A program made the position numbers and the translations under genes. This document shows positions 23,446 through 31,765 of a stretch of DNA of 37,415 nucleotides, in pieces. Source of the DNA: an uncultured Oscillospiraceae bacterium (GTDB lineage: Bacteria; Bacillota; Clostridia; Oscillospirales; Oscillospiraceae); assembly GCA_947625815.1 (NCBI GenBank), contig CANQPU010000017.1, forward strand, positions 1-37,415. The letters are read 5' to 3'. The notes below the pieces were generated by a model, which saw nothing but the letters and a program-made list of their open reading frames with translations, was not told where the DNA came from and searched no databases. Each line of letters opens with the position of its first letter. Position 1 is the stretch's first letter.

Positions 23446-25716
23446 ATGAAAGCTATTGTGATGGCCGGCGGAGAGGGGACAAGACTGCGCCCCCTGACCT
23501 GCGGACGGCCCAAGCCCATGGTGGAGATGTTTGGCAGGAGCGTTTTGGAGCGTGCCCTGGAGAGGCTCAGGCGCCTCGGGATCGTGGACATCCGCCTGAC
23601 CCTGCGTTACCTTCCTGAGAAGATCATGGACGAGCTGGGCGACGGAGAGCGCCTCGGCGTCCGCGTTTCCTATCTGGTGGAGGACAAATCCCTCGGAACG
23701 GCCGGGAGCGTCCGCGCGTGCAAGGATTTCATCGGCGAGGAGGACGTGCTCATCGTCTCCGGCGACGCCGTCTGGGACTTTGAGCTGGAGGGGATCCTGA
23801 AGTTCCACAAGGAACAGGGCGCGGACGCCACGCTCGTTCTATATAATCACCCGGATCCCACGTCCTTCGGCCTGGTGCTCACCGACCCGGACGGGCGGAT
23901 CAGGGCCTTTTCGGAGAAGCCTTCCTGGGAGCGGGTTGTGACGGACCGGGTCAATACAGGGCTTTATGTCCTGTCGCCCCGGGCGGTGGATGCCATCCCC
24001 GAGGATGAAGAATATGACTTCGGAAAGGACCTGTTTCCAAGACTTCTGCGGGAGGGATACGCCCTTTATGGGGCGGACGGCCGCGGCTACTGGTGCGATA
24101 TAGGCAGCGCGGCAAGCTACCGGCAGTGCTGCATGGACATCCTCGCGGGCAGGGTGGATATGGATATTGGGGGATCCGACACGCAGGAGGCGCGGAGGGC
24201 CGGCGTGGAGATTTTAGAGCCGGTGTATATCTCGCCGGAGAGCCGCCTGATGCCCGGGTGCCGTCTGGGTCCCAACGCCGTCATCGGCCCCGGGACAATC
24301 GTGGAGAGTGGGGCCCGGGTGACGGAGAGCGTGGTGAACGGGGCGCGTCTGGGAGAAAACTGCGATATACAGGGGGCCATCCTGGGCCGCGGGGCGTGGA
24401 TCGGCGCTTCCGCGCGCGTCTCCTCCGGAGCGGTCATCGGCGACGGCGCGCGTATCGGCCCGTCCGCCGCCGTTCTGGAAAATGTCAGCGTCTGGCCGGA
24501 CCGGACCGTCAAGTCCGGCGCCGTCCTCACCGAAAACCTCACCGACGGGACGCAGGAATGCCCCCCGGCCTTCGTCTCCGAAAAGCAGATGACCGGCACC
24601 GCGGAGGCACTGCTGGAGGCTGCGGTGGGTATAGGCGCCCATCTGGGCCGGACAGGTATGGTGGGCATCGCCCATACGGGCGGCGACCGGGCGCGGCTCA
24701 TCGCCGACGCCATCCTTTGCGGCGTCACCGCCGCCGGGGGAGAGGGGACCCGCGCCGACTGTGCCTTTGAGGCGGAGCTTGCGTCTCTGGCGGCCGTGTT
24801 TTCCTTCCGGCGGTGCGTCTTTGTCCGGGCGGAGGAGGAGATCACGGTGACGGTCCTGGGGCCGGCGGGCGTCCCGCTGGAGCCCGGGGAGCGCAAGGCG
24901 CTGAATTCCGCCGTGCGCAACTGCGTCCCTGCGCGGGTAAACGACGTGGGGCCTGTCGTCAACATCACGGGTATGCCGCGGGCGTATATCTCCGCCCTGT
25001 GCGCCGATGTCCGGGAGCTTTATGGCGTGCCCCGGCCGGTGTGCGTGACCGTCTCCGGCGACGATGAGGAAAACGAGACGCTCCGGCGTGTGCTGGAGGC
25101 CCTGGGACACCGGGTCCTGCCCGCGCAGAAGGGCAGAGCCTCCGTGTCGGTCTCCCGTGGCGGCTTCGGATTCACGGCAACGGACGAGCGCGGCCGCCCC
25201 GCCGACGAGGCGCGCTGCGCCCTGCTTGCCGCCGAAGCGGCCATGCGGCTGGGCGCCGGTAAGCTGGCGGTGCCGGCGGACTTCCCGGAGGCCGCAAGAA
25301 GGCTGGGGGCCAAGTACGGCTGCGCGGTCCTGGACGGCGGGACGGCGGACGGCCGGGAGCTATTCCGCCGACAGCGCTTTTTGCGGGACGGCGTTCTGGC
25401 GGCCGCGGTGACTGTTGCCGCCATGGGACGGGACAATATGGAGATGGCGGGGCTTCTGGACAGCCTTCCCGACTTTGCGGTGGCGCGGGGGAAGATCGAC
25501 ATCTCCCGCTCCCGGGCTGAGGCCATGCGGATCCTGGCGGAGACGAACGCCGAGCTGTCCGCGGATCTGGTGAGCGGTCTGGTGGCGGCTACGCCTCACG
25601 GCGGCGTCCGGATCAGACCGGACGGCGACAGCCCGGCCCTCATCGTCAGGGCGGAAGCGGACAGCATGGAGGCGGCGCAGGAGCTTCTGGGAAAATATAC
25701 GAGCCAACAAATCTGA
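23446..25716 (+). CDS. NDP-sugar pyrophosphorylase fused to a degenerate phosphomutase domain
   Basis: 756-aa fusion. Residues 1-235 form a sugar-1-phosphate nucleotidyltransferase (GGEGTRLRP 8-16, RPKPM 21-25, VSGDAVWDF 104-112, GYWCDIG 214-220), the ManC/glucose-1-phosphate type. Residues 250-355 are hexapeptide repeats of a left-handed beta helix. Residues about 380-756 align in layout with alpha-D-phosphohexomutases, but I find none of their catalytic loops: the TASHNP phosphoserine loop is replaced around RAEEEITVTVLGPAG (461-475), the DGDADR metal loop by SRGGFGF, and the RPSGTEP phosphate loop by RPDGDSP. The mutase part is therefore probably a non-catalytic, perhaps regulatory, domain. 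The nucleotide-sugar product is unknown. GGGAG ribosome binding site. Confidence 0.85.
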   Translation: MKAIVMAGGEGTRLRPLTCGRPKPMVEMFGRSVLERALERLRRLGIVDIRLTLRYLPEKIMDELGDGERLGVRVSYLVEDKSLGTAGSVRACKDFIGEEDVLIVSGDAVWDFELEGILKFHKEQGADATLVLYNHPDPTSFGLVLTDPDGRIRAFSEKPSWERVVTDRVNTGLYVLSPRAVDAIPEDEEYDFGKDLFPRLLREGYALYGADGRGYWCDIGSAASYRQCCMDILAGRVDMDIGGSDTQEARRAGVEILEPVYISPESRLMPGCRLGPNAVIGPGTIVESGARVTESVVNGARLGENCDIQGAILGRGAWIGASARVSSGAVIGDGARIGPSAAVLENVSVWPDRTVKSGAVLTENLTDGTQECPPAFVSEKQMTGTAEALLEAAVGIGAHLGRTGMVGIAHTGGDRARLIADAILCGVTAAGGEGTRADCAFEAELASLAAVFSFRRCVFVRAEEEITVTVLGPAGVPLEPGERKALNSAVRNCVPARVNDVGPVVNITGMPRAYISALCADVRELYGVPRPVCVTVSGDDEENETLRRVLEALGHRVLPAQKGRASVSVSRGGFGFTATDERGRPADEARCALLAAEAAMRLGAGKLAVPADFPEAARRLGAKYGCAVLDGGTADGRELFRRQRFLRDGVLAAAVTVAAMGRDNMEMAGLLDSLPDFAVARGKIDISRSRAEAMRILAETNAELSADLVSGLVAATPHGGVRIRPDGDSPALIVRAEADSMEAAQELLGKYTSQQI

Positions 25717-25785
25717 TAAGCCGGGAAAACCCGGCTTATACATAGGTTTGTACTGTCCGCCTCCCGCCCGGCGGGCAGATTTTTT
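25716..25785 (+). terminator. Tandem hairpins ending the pyrophosphorylase transcript
   Basis: First hairpin ATAAGCCGGG / CCCGGCTTAT with an AAAA loop (25716-25739) lacks T-runs. The second, CTGTCCGCC / GGCGGGCAG (25753-25778), is followed by ATTTTTT and is a good intrinsic terminator. Confidence 0.8.
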
Positions 25786-25795
25786 AAAAAAGATG

Positions 25796-25824
25796 TTGCG
25801 AATCGGCGGGAAATATAATAAAAT
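25796..25824 (+). promoter_or_regulatory. Candidate promoter of the binding-protein gene
   Basis: TTGCGA (25796-25801), 17 bp, TAAAAT (25819-25824). A TATAAT lies at 25814-25819 but has no -35 at the right distance. Confidence 0.45.
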
Positions 25825-25881
25825 AACATATTAGCCGTTTTAGCCGTAAAATCAGGACATGAGCATTTTGGGATACATAGT

Positions 25882-26634
25882 ATGAAAAAGGTATTTTCCG
25901 CGGCGCTGGCCGCTCTTATCATGATCTCCCTCGCCGCCTGCTCCCGCGGCGGGGACAGCCGGATCCGGGACCTTGACGACCTGGCGGGGAAAACCGTCGG
26001 CGTACTGCGCGGCACCTCCTCGGAGGGGTATCTCCGCCACTTTGAGTATGATGTGGAGGTCCGGGAGTATGATGATACGGACGCCCTGAAAAAAGCCCTC
26101 AGGAACGGACAGGTGGACTGTGCCGTCGCGGAGGAGGAAAAGGCCGGGGAGATGACCGGCTTTCTCTCGGGGCTGGAGACGCTGGAGGAGCCCTTCACGG
26201 ACTCCGATTACGTCATAGCCGTCTCCGCGGAGAACCGGATCATGGTGGAGAACCTGAACATCGCCCTGAGCGGGATCGACCGCTCCGGCGAGCTTGACCG
26301 GCTGACGAGCGGGACGGGGGGCGTGATCACCCCCGCGGAGGACACGGGGACCGCCGTCACCGTGGCGGTTGACGCCACCTTTTACCCCTACGCCTACTAT
26401 GACGGGGAGGGCGACCTGGCGGGCGTCGAGATCGACCTTGTGAGGGCAATTTGCAAGTATCTGGGCCTTTCCCCTGAATTTTTGCCGGTGGAAACGGACA
26501 TGCTTCTCTACATGGCGGAGAGCGGCAAATGCTCCTTCGCCGTTGGCAGGATCACAGCGGACCCCGCCGACGAGGGCCTTGCTTTCACATCGCCGTATCT
26601 GCATTCAACACAGCTTATAGTTGTGAGAAAATAA
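25882..26634 (+). CDS. Lipoprotein, SBP_bac_3-type binding protein with swapped (circularly permuted) lobes
   Basis: 250-aa exported lipoprotein: signal peptide with lipobox LAAC (Cys20). The rest resembles amino-acid-type ABC solute-binding proteins (SBP_bac_3), but in reversed lobe order. Residues 29-144 read as the second lobe and C-terminus of such a protein ([21 protein letters not shown], then [19 protein letters not shown] and a [16 protein letters not shown] tail). Residues 158-250 read as the first lobe ([53 protein letters not shown]) and stop exactly where the hinge would continue. A 17-residue linker joins them. The ligand is unknown and no ABC permease genes are near. Weak GGGAT ribosome binding site; asnS begins 12 bases later. 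Confidence 0.8.
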   Translation: MKKVFSAALAALIMISLAACSRGGDSRIRDLDDLAGKTVGVLRGTSSEGYLRHFEYDVEVREYDDTDALKKALRNGQVDCAVAEEEKAGEMTGFLSGLETLEEPFTDSDYVIAVSAENRIMVENLNIALSGIDRSGELDRLTSGTGGVITPAEDTGTAVTVAVDATFYPYAYYDGEGDLAGVEIDLVRAICKYLGLSPEFLPVETDMLLYMAESGKCSFAVGRITADPADEGLAFTSPYLHSTQLIVVRK

Positions 26635-26645
26635 GAGGTAATCAT

Positions 26646-28067
26646 ATGGAAATCACTGCAAAACCTTATCCCCAGGAAAAGCTCAGGATCGCCGCCGTCT
26701 ACGCCGACGCCGAGAGCCTGGATGGGCGCACGGTGTCCGTCAGCGGCTGGGCCAGGACCATCCGGGACATGAAGAATTTCGGCTTCATCGAATTGAACGA
26801 CGGCAGCTGCTTCAGGAATCTTCAGGTGGTCATGGAGCGGGAGAGCCTTGCAAATTACGCTGAGATCGCCGGCCAGAACGTGGGGGCGGCTTTGACCGTG
26901 GTGGGGACGATAGCCCTGACGCCCGGGGCCAGACAGCCCCTTGAGTTGAAGGCTCTGGAGATCCGGGTGGAGGGGGCCTCCACCCCCGATTATCCCCTCC
27001 AGAAAAAGCGCCACTCCGTTGAGTACCTGCGGACGATCCAGCACCTTCGCCCCCGCACGAACCTCTTTTCCGCCGTCTTCCGCGTCCGCTCCGTGGCCGC
27101 CTATGCGGTCCACACCTTCTTCCAGGAGCGGGGCTTTGTCTACATCCACACGCCCATCATCACCGGCTCCGACTGTGAGGGAGCGGGGGAGATGTTCCAG
27201 GTGACCACCCTGGATGTGCAGGATCCGCCCCGCCTTCCCGACGGATCCGTGGACTGGAGCCGGGATTTCTTCGGCAAGCGTGCCAATCTCACGGTGTCTG
27301 GCCAGCTGAACGCCGAGAACTTCGCCATGGCCTTCGGCAATGTCTATACCTTCGGGCCCACCTTCCGCGCGGAAAACTCCAACACCCAGCGTCATGCCGC
27401 GGAATTCTGGATGATCGAGCCGGAGATGGCCTTCTGCGATCTGGACGGGGATCTTGAGGTCATGGAGGCGATGGTGAAATTCATCATCAATACCGTCCTG
27501 GAGAAATGCCCGGATGAGATGGCCTTCTTCAATTCCTTTGTGGATACGGGCCTTCTTGACAGGCTCCGCAACGTGGCCGGCAGCGACTTTGCCCGCGTCA
27601 CATACACCGAGGCCGTGGAGATCCTGAAAAAGAACAACGACCACTTCGATTATAAGGTCGATTGGGGCACCGATCTGCAGACCGAGCACGAGAGATACCT
27701 TACCGAGCAGGTGTTCGGCCGCCCGGTGTTCGTCACCGACTACCCCAAGGAGATCAAGGCCTTCTACATGCGTCTGAACGACGACGGCAGGACCGTGGCG
27801 GCGGCGGACTGCCTGGCTCCCGGCATCGGGGAGATCATCGGCGGCAGTCAGCGCGAGGAGCGCCTTGACGTGCTCAGGGAGCGCATGGCGGAGCTTGGCC
27901 TCAGGGAGGAGGACTACTGGTGGTATCTGGACCTTCGCCGTTACGGCGGGTGCCGCCACTCCGGCTTTGGCCTGGGCTTTGAGCGTATGGTCATGTACCT
28001 CACGGGGGTCTCCAACATCCGCGATGTGGAGCTCCATCCGCGTACCGTGGGCAACGCGGACTTTTAA
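26646..28067 (+). CDS. asnS: Asparagine-tRNA ligase
   Basis: Class IIb aminoacyl-tRNA synthetase, 473 aa, charging tRNA(Asn). The N-terminal OB-fold anticodon-binding domain contains [25 protein letters not shown] in outline (29-53). Class II motif 2 is [21 protein letters not shown]-like, and motif 3 is [15 protein letters not shown], ending in [17 protein letters not shown] (usually FPRT). The start is at the ATG behind AAGAGGTAATCAT, 12 bases after the lipoprotein gene; the longer open frame would run inside that gene. No T-box leader is visible; transcription may come from the lipoprotein promoter. Confidence 0.95.
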   Translation: MEITAKPYPQEKLRIAAVYADAESLDGRTVSVSGWARTIRDMKNFGFIELNDGSCFRNLQVVMERESLANYAEIAGQNVGAALTVVGTIALTPGARQPLELKALEIRVEGASTPDYPLQKKRHSVEYLRTIQHLRPRTNLFSAVFRVRSVAAYAVHTFFQERGFVYIHTPIITGSDCEGAGEMFQVTTLDVQDPPRLPDGSVDWSRDFFGKRANLTVSGQLNAENFAMAFGNVYTFGPTFRAENSNTQRHAAEFWMIEPEMAFCDLDGDLEVMEAMVKFIINTVLEKCPDEMAFFNSFVDTGLLDRLRNVAGSDFARVTYTEAVEILKKNNDHFDYKVDWGTDLQTEHERYLTEQVFGRPVFVTDYPKEIKAFYMRLNDDGRTVAAADCLAPGIGEIIGGSQREERLDVLRERMAELGLREEDYWWYLDLRRYGGCRHSGFGLGFERMVMYLTGVSNIRDVELHPRTVGNADF

Positions 28068-28127
28068 CGCTCCTCCGTATGGCCGGGGGACTCTCCCGGT
28101 CCATCCATCAGAAATGAGGTGTCAGCC

Positions 28128-29258
28128 ATGGCGGAAAAGAAAAAGGAGCCCAAGATCTACGGCACGAATATCGATTTCAACGCCTACAACCTGCGTCCGG
28201 CATCGTCCTATCTGGACGACATTAAGCGGCTTCGGGACGAGCTGTCCGTGACGCTTACGGGGCCCGGCGGCAGCGTGACCACCGGCGGAAGGAAAAGCCC
28301 CGGCCCGGATGAGCTCCAGACCTCCATGGATGAGGCCAAAAAGGCCGCGGATGAGCTGCTGCGGGAAATGGAGTCCGGGGAGGGGGCCATCGGCCCGGGA
28401 GCGCCCAGGACCGAGGCGGAGAAAAGCCCTGAAAAACCGGACCTTGACAAGCTCCTGGGCGAGCTGGACGGGCTTGTGGGGCTGGAGGAGATCAAGAAGA
28501 ACGTCCGCAGCCTCATCAACCTGGCCAAGGTCCGGAAGCTGCGTGAGGAGCATGACCTTCCCACGCCGGCCATGAGTTTGCACCTCGTATTCATGGGCAA
28601 CCCGGGGACCGGCAAGACAACGGTGGCGCGGCTCATTGCCCAGCTTTACTACGCCATCGGCGTCCTCTCAAAGGGCCAGCTCGTTGAGGTGGACCGCTCG
28701 GGCCTGGTGGCCGGTTTCGTGGGCCAGACGGCCATCAAGACAGGCGAGGCCGTCAAAAAGGCCATCGGCGGCGTGCTCTTTATCGATGAGGCTTACTCCC
28801 TCGCGGCCAACACGGGGGAGAACGACTTCGGCCGGGAGGCCATAGAGACGATCCTGAAGGCCATGGAGGACAACCGCGACGACCTCGTGGTCATCGTGGC
28901 GGGCTATGAGGAGCTTATGGAGCGGTTCATCGCCTCCAATCCCGGGCTCCAGTCCCGCTTCAACCGGTACTTCCTTTTTGAGGACTATGATCAGGAGGAG
29001 CTGTACAAGATCTTCCTGTCCATGTGCGAAAAGAACCGATATACTCTGACCGTGGAGGCCCAGGAGTACGCCAGGGAGCTTTTTGGCCGGCTCTACCGGG
29101 ATCGGGGCGAAAATTTTGGCAACGCCCGGGATGTGCGCAATATTTTTGAAAACGTCATCGGCGTCCACGCCGACCGCGTCGCGTCGGACAGCGACATCGA
29201 CGAGCTGGATCTGACCCTTGTCATCCGCGAGGACATCGAAAAGGCGGAGAAGCTGTAA
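28128..29258 (+). CDS. AAA+ ATPase, SpoVK/CbbX-like
   Basis: 376-aa cytoplasmic AAA+ protein of the CbbX/SpoVK clade. A variable, charged N-terminal region (1-105) precedes ELDGLVGLEEIKKNVRSL (112-129). Walker A is GNPGTGKT (157-164) and Walker B is VLFIDEAYSLA (206-216), followed by REAIETILKAMEDNRDDLVVI and the sensor/arginine-finger part FASNPGLQSRFNRY-like. The C-terminal lid is NARDVRNIFENVI. Relatives remodel Rubisco or act in sporulation or secretion; the substrate here is unknown. The ATG at 28128 with GAGGTG 6 bases upstream is preferred to a GTG 9 bases earlier. It lies 60 bases after asnS and 51 before the exonuclease. Confidence 0.85.
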   Translation: MAEKKKEPKIYGTNIDFNAYNLRPASSYLDDIKRLRDELSVTLTGPGGSVTTGGRKSPGPDELQTSMDEAKKAADELLREMESGEGAIGPGAPRTEAEKSPEKPDLDKLLGELDGLVGLEEIKKNVRSLINLAKVRKLREEHDLPTPAMSLHLVFMGNPGTGKTTVARLIAQLYYAIGVLSKGQLVEVDRSGLVAGFVGQTAIKTGEAVKKAIGGVLFIDEAYSLAANTGENDFGREAIETILKAMEDNRDDLVVIVAGYEELMERFIASNPGLQSRFNRYFLFEDYDQEELYKIFLSMCEKNRYTLTVEAQEYARELFGRLYRDRGENFGNARDVRNIFENVIGVHADRVASDSDIDELDLTLVIREDIEKAEKL

Positions 29259-29309
29259 GGCGGGCCCGTCCCTGCCCGGCGCGTTTACCAACGAAGGCGG
29301 TGAGATATA

Positions 29310-30218
29310 GTGATAGTCCTTGACCTTGAATTCAACAGCGGCATGTACGGCGTCCGGCTTGAGGAGATCCTGCAGATCGGCGCTGTCCGGTGCGACAGGC
29401 TTGGCGGGCCTGTCACGGATACCTTCAACGTCTACATAAGGCCCAAGGTCCATAAGCGTCTTTCTCCGGGGGCGCGGGTGCTTCCGGAGCTGGACGAGAG
29501 CATGAACAGCGACGTGAGCTTCCCCGAGGCTTTGGAGATGTTCCTGGACTGGAGCGCCGGAGAGACGCGCTTTGCCGAGTGGGGGAGAGATGATTTCAAG
29601 ATCCTGGGCCGCAACGCGGTCTACTGGGGCATTGACATCAAGCTCCCGGATACATACCTGGACGTTCAGGCCGCCTTTGCCAGGACCCTGGGCCAGACGA
29701 ATGGACTTCCGCTCTACAACGCGGCGGAATACTGCCGTGTGCCGGACTCCTTTGTCTTCCACAACGCCCTCAACGACGCGTTTTACACCTGCCTTGTGGC
29801 CGGATTCGTCACCGAGAGCGCGGCCCGGGAATCCATGTGCGAGATCACCTACAAGGACCTTCACCCGGACATAAAGCCCCGGCCCGCGAAAAGATCCCAG
29901 ACCCGCATGGGCCCCTTTGAGACAAGGGAACAGGCCCTCAACAACCTGGGCTCCCGCCGGGCCGTGTGCCCGGTGTGCAGGAATGTGGCGCGGGTGAGCG
30001 AGTGGTACAGCGCCGGCGGTGACATCTATTTTGGCGCCGCCCGGTGCGACGCCCACGGTCAGGTCCTCCGCAAGCTCCGGCTCGTGCGGCAGCCGGACGG
30101 CGCCTTCTGGACGTATAACGATTCCATCCCGCCCACACCGTCCAACCTCGGACGCCTCAAAAATGCCCAGAACGGCGAGATCTTCCGGTGCCGCAGAAAG
30201 AGAAGGAAGCGCAAATAA
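29310..30218 (+). CDS. DEDDh 3'-5' exonuclease with C-terminal zinc-ribbon-like tail
   Basis: 302-aa exonuclease-domain protein. The DEDDh residues of the DnaQ/RNase T superfamily are visible: Asp5 and Glu7 in VLDLEF, Asp94/Asp95 in WGRDDFKIL, and His151 and Asp156 in FHNALNDAFYT. The fold ends near 175. A second part contains CPVC (Cys220, Cys223) and CDAH (Cys246, His249), a probable zinc ribbon, and a very basic C-terminus (RRKRRKRK) suggesting nucleic-acid binding. GTG start, with an AAGGCGGTGAG site. DNA or RNA substrate cannot be told from sequence. Neighbours suggest an operon with the AAA ATPase and the SLOG protein. Confidence 0.82.
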   Translation: MIVLDLEFNSGMYGVRLEEILQIGAVRCDRLGGPVTDTFNVYIRPKVHKRLSPGARVLPELDESMNSDVSFPEALEMFLDWSAGETRFAEWGRDDFKILGRNAVYWGIDIKLPDTYLDVQAAFARTLGQTNGLPLYNAAEYCRVPDSFVFHNALNDAFYTCLVAGFVTESAARESMCEITYKDLHPDIKPRPAKRSQTRMGPFETREQALNNLGSRRAVCPVCRNVARVSEWYSAGGDIYFGAARCDAHGQVLRKLRLVRQPDGAFWTYNDSIPPTPSNLGRLKNAQNGEIFRCRRKRRKRK

Positions 30219-30252
30219 GATCCCGATTCGAAAGCAGGGGAGGAATGATGCC

Positions 30253-30789
30253 GTGAAGCTGCGCTTGGGCTCCGTCTGCGCCTTTACGGGGCACAGGCCG
30301 GAGAAGCTGCCCTGGCGATATGACGAGCGGGATGATCGGTGCGTCGCCCTCAAGGGGCGCATCGAGGACGCGGTGCGCACGGTTTATGAGGCCGGCGCGC
30401 GGCACTTCATCTGCGGCATGGCCAAGGGGTGCGATCTCTACTTTGCCGAGACGGTCCTGTCTCTCCGGGACGATTTCCCCGACATCACCCTGGAGGCCGC
30501 GATCCCCTGTCAGACCCAGGCCGACGGCTGGCCGGAGGAGCTGAGACGGCGCTATCTCTACATCCTCCACCAGTGCGACCGCCAGACTGTCGTCTCCCGG
30601 GAGTATACCCCCGAATGTATGTTCCGCCGCAACCGATATATGGTGGATTCCGCCCAGGTCCTCATTGCCGTTTATGACGGAAGGCCCGGCGGCACCATGC
30701 AGACCGTCCGTTACGCCCGGGCCTTGGGCAGGGAGATCGTCAGTATCGTCCTTGAGGAGGAGTCCTGCGGCGAGGATGCCGTCATATGA
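30253..30789 (+). CDS. SLOG superfamily protein, DUF1273/YpsA-like
   Basis: 178-aa protein with a Rossmann-like SLOG fold. CAFTGHRPEKL (9-19) is the hallmark of the DUF1273/YpsA group, followed by FICGMAKGCDLYFAETVL, a nucleotide-binding loop, and VDSAQVLIAVYDGRPGGTMQTVRYA. SLOG proteins bind or process nucleotide-derived ligands; YpsA affects cell division and stress in B. subtilis. GTG start 9 bases after GGGGAGG; two ATGs between them run into a stop at once. Last gene of the asnS-AAA-exonuclease-SLOG run (34 bases after the exonuclease), closed by a strong terminator. Confidence 0.82.
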   Translation: MKLRLGSVCAFTGHRPEKLPWRYDERDDRCVALKGRIEDAVRTVYEAGARHFICGMAKGCDLYFAETVLSLRDDFPDITLEAAIPCQTQADGWPEELRRRYLYILHQCDRQTVVSREYTPECMFRRNRYMVDSAQVLIAVYDGRPGGTMQTVRYARALGREIVSIVLEEESCGEDAVI

Positions 30790-30790
30790 A

Positions 30791-30831
30791 ACGCCGTCTG
30801 CCCGCGAAAACGCGGGCAGACGGCGTTTTTT
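30791..30831. terminator. Terminator shared by the SLOG and ROK genes
   Basis: Perfect 16-bp stem ACGCCGTCTGCCCGCG / CGCGGGCAGACGGCGT with an AAAA loop and TTTTTT on the plus strand. The ROK stop codon lies in the T-run; on the minus strand the tail is only GTTTCAT. Confidence 0.9.
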
Positions 30832-31765
30832 ATGCGTTCAGGAGCGTCGCCATGGCGCCGTACATACCGGCGTCGTTGCCAAGAGAGGCCAGGACGATGG
30901 GGGTGCCCCGGCAGGCGGGGAAGGCGACGCGGGCGTACTGCTCACGGACGCGGGTGAGAAGAGGCTCGCCGGCGCGGGAGACGCCTCCGCCGAGGACGAT
31001 GATATCGGGATCCACCGTACAGGCCACGACGGCAAGCCCGCGGGCCAGATAGCCGCAAAATCTGTCGGCGATCCTCATCGCCGTCGCGTCCCCGGCCTTG
31101 ACGGCGTCCCATACGGCCCTGGCGTCCACCTTTCGGACGGAGCGGAGGGTGGAGGGCTCGCTGTCGGCGGAGAGCATGTCCATGGCGATGCGCGCGCAGC
31201 CGGTGGCGGAGGCGTACTGCTCCAGGCACCCGTGCCCTCCGCAGCCGCAGACCAGCGTTTCACCGGGCTCTACGGGGATATGGCCGATCTCGCCGCCGGC
31301 CCGATGGGCACCCTGAAGGCACCGGCCGTTCAGGATGATGCCGCCCCCCACGCCGGTGCCCAGCGTCACGAGCACGAGGCTGGCAAACCCCTTGCCGACA
31401 CCCTGCCAGTATTCGCCCATGGCCGCCATGTTCGCGTCGTTATCGCCCACCGTTTTAAGTCCGGTAGCGCTCTCCAGACTGGAGATGAGCGGGAGGTGGT
31501 CCCATCCCAGATTTATGGCGTTGGCCGTGCCGTCGGGCCAGAGCTGACCGGGGATGCCGATGCCGATCCCCAGATAGTCCTCCTTCAAAAAGCTGTGCTT
31601 TTTCATGTCGGCCAAAACCGAGTGCCCGATGTCCGCGGGGATATTCACCCCGCCGGCGGAGATATCCGTATCGATCTCCCACTTGTCAAGAAGCCGGCCG
31701 TCCTCCTGAAAGAGCCCCATTTTGACGGTCGTACCCCCGAGATCCACGCCGTAGCCGTATTTCAT
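30830..31765 (-). CDS. ROK family sugar kinase (glucokinase-type)
   Basis: 311-aa cytoplasmic kinase of the ROK family, most like clostridial and bacillar glucokinases. VDLGGTTVKMG (7-17) is the ATP phosphate loop; DNDAN (108-112) holds the catalytic aspartate; the sugar-binding GGEIGH (157-162) and the zinc motif CGCGGHGC (Cys173, Cys175, Cys180) are intact. No helix-turn-helix, so a kinase rather than a repressor. Good AGGAGGGACAG site. The ATG overlaps the upstream pentein-fold gene by 4 bases. Glucose is the likely substrate; other hexoses or N-acetyl sugars remain possible. Confidence 0.88.
   Translation of the reverse strand: MKYGYGVDLGGTTVKMGLFQEDGRLLDKWEIDTDISAGGVNIPADIGHSVLADMKKHSFLKEDYLGIGIGIPGQLWPDGTANAINLGWDHLPLISSLESATGLKTVGDNDANMAAMGEYWQGVGKGFASLVLVTLGTGVGGGIILNGRCLQGAHRAGGEIGHIPVEPGETLVCGCGGHGCLEQYASATGCARIAMDMLSADSEPSTLRSVRKVDARAVWDAVKAGDATAMRIADRFCGYLARGLAVVACTVDPDIIVLGGGVSRAGEPLLTRVREQYARVAFPACRGTPIVLASLGNDAGMYGAMATLLNA

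Noticed and set aside
26600-26646. T-box leader before asnS
   Set aside because: Only 12 bases separate the lipoprotein stop from the asnS start.
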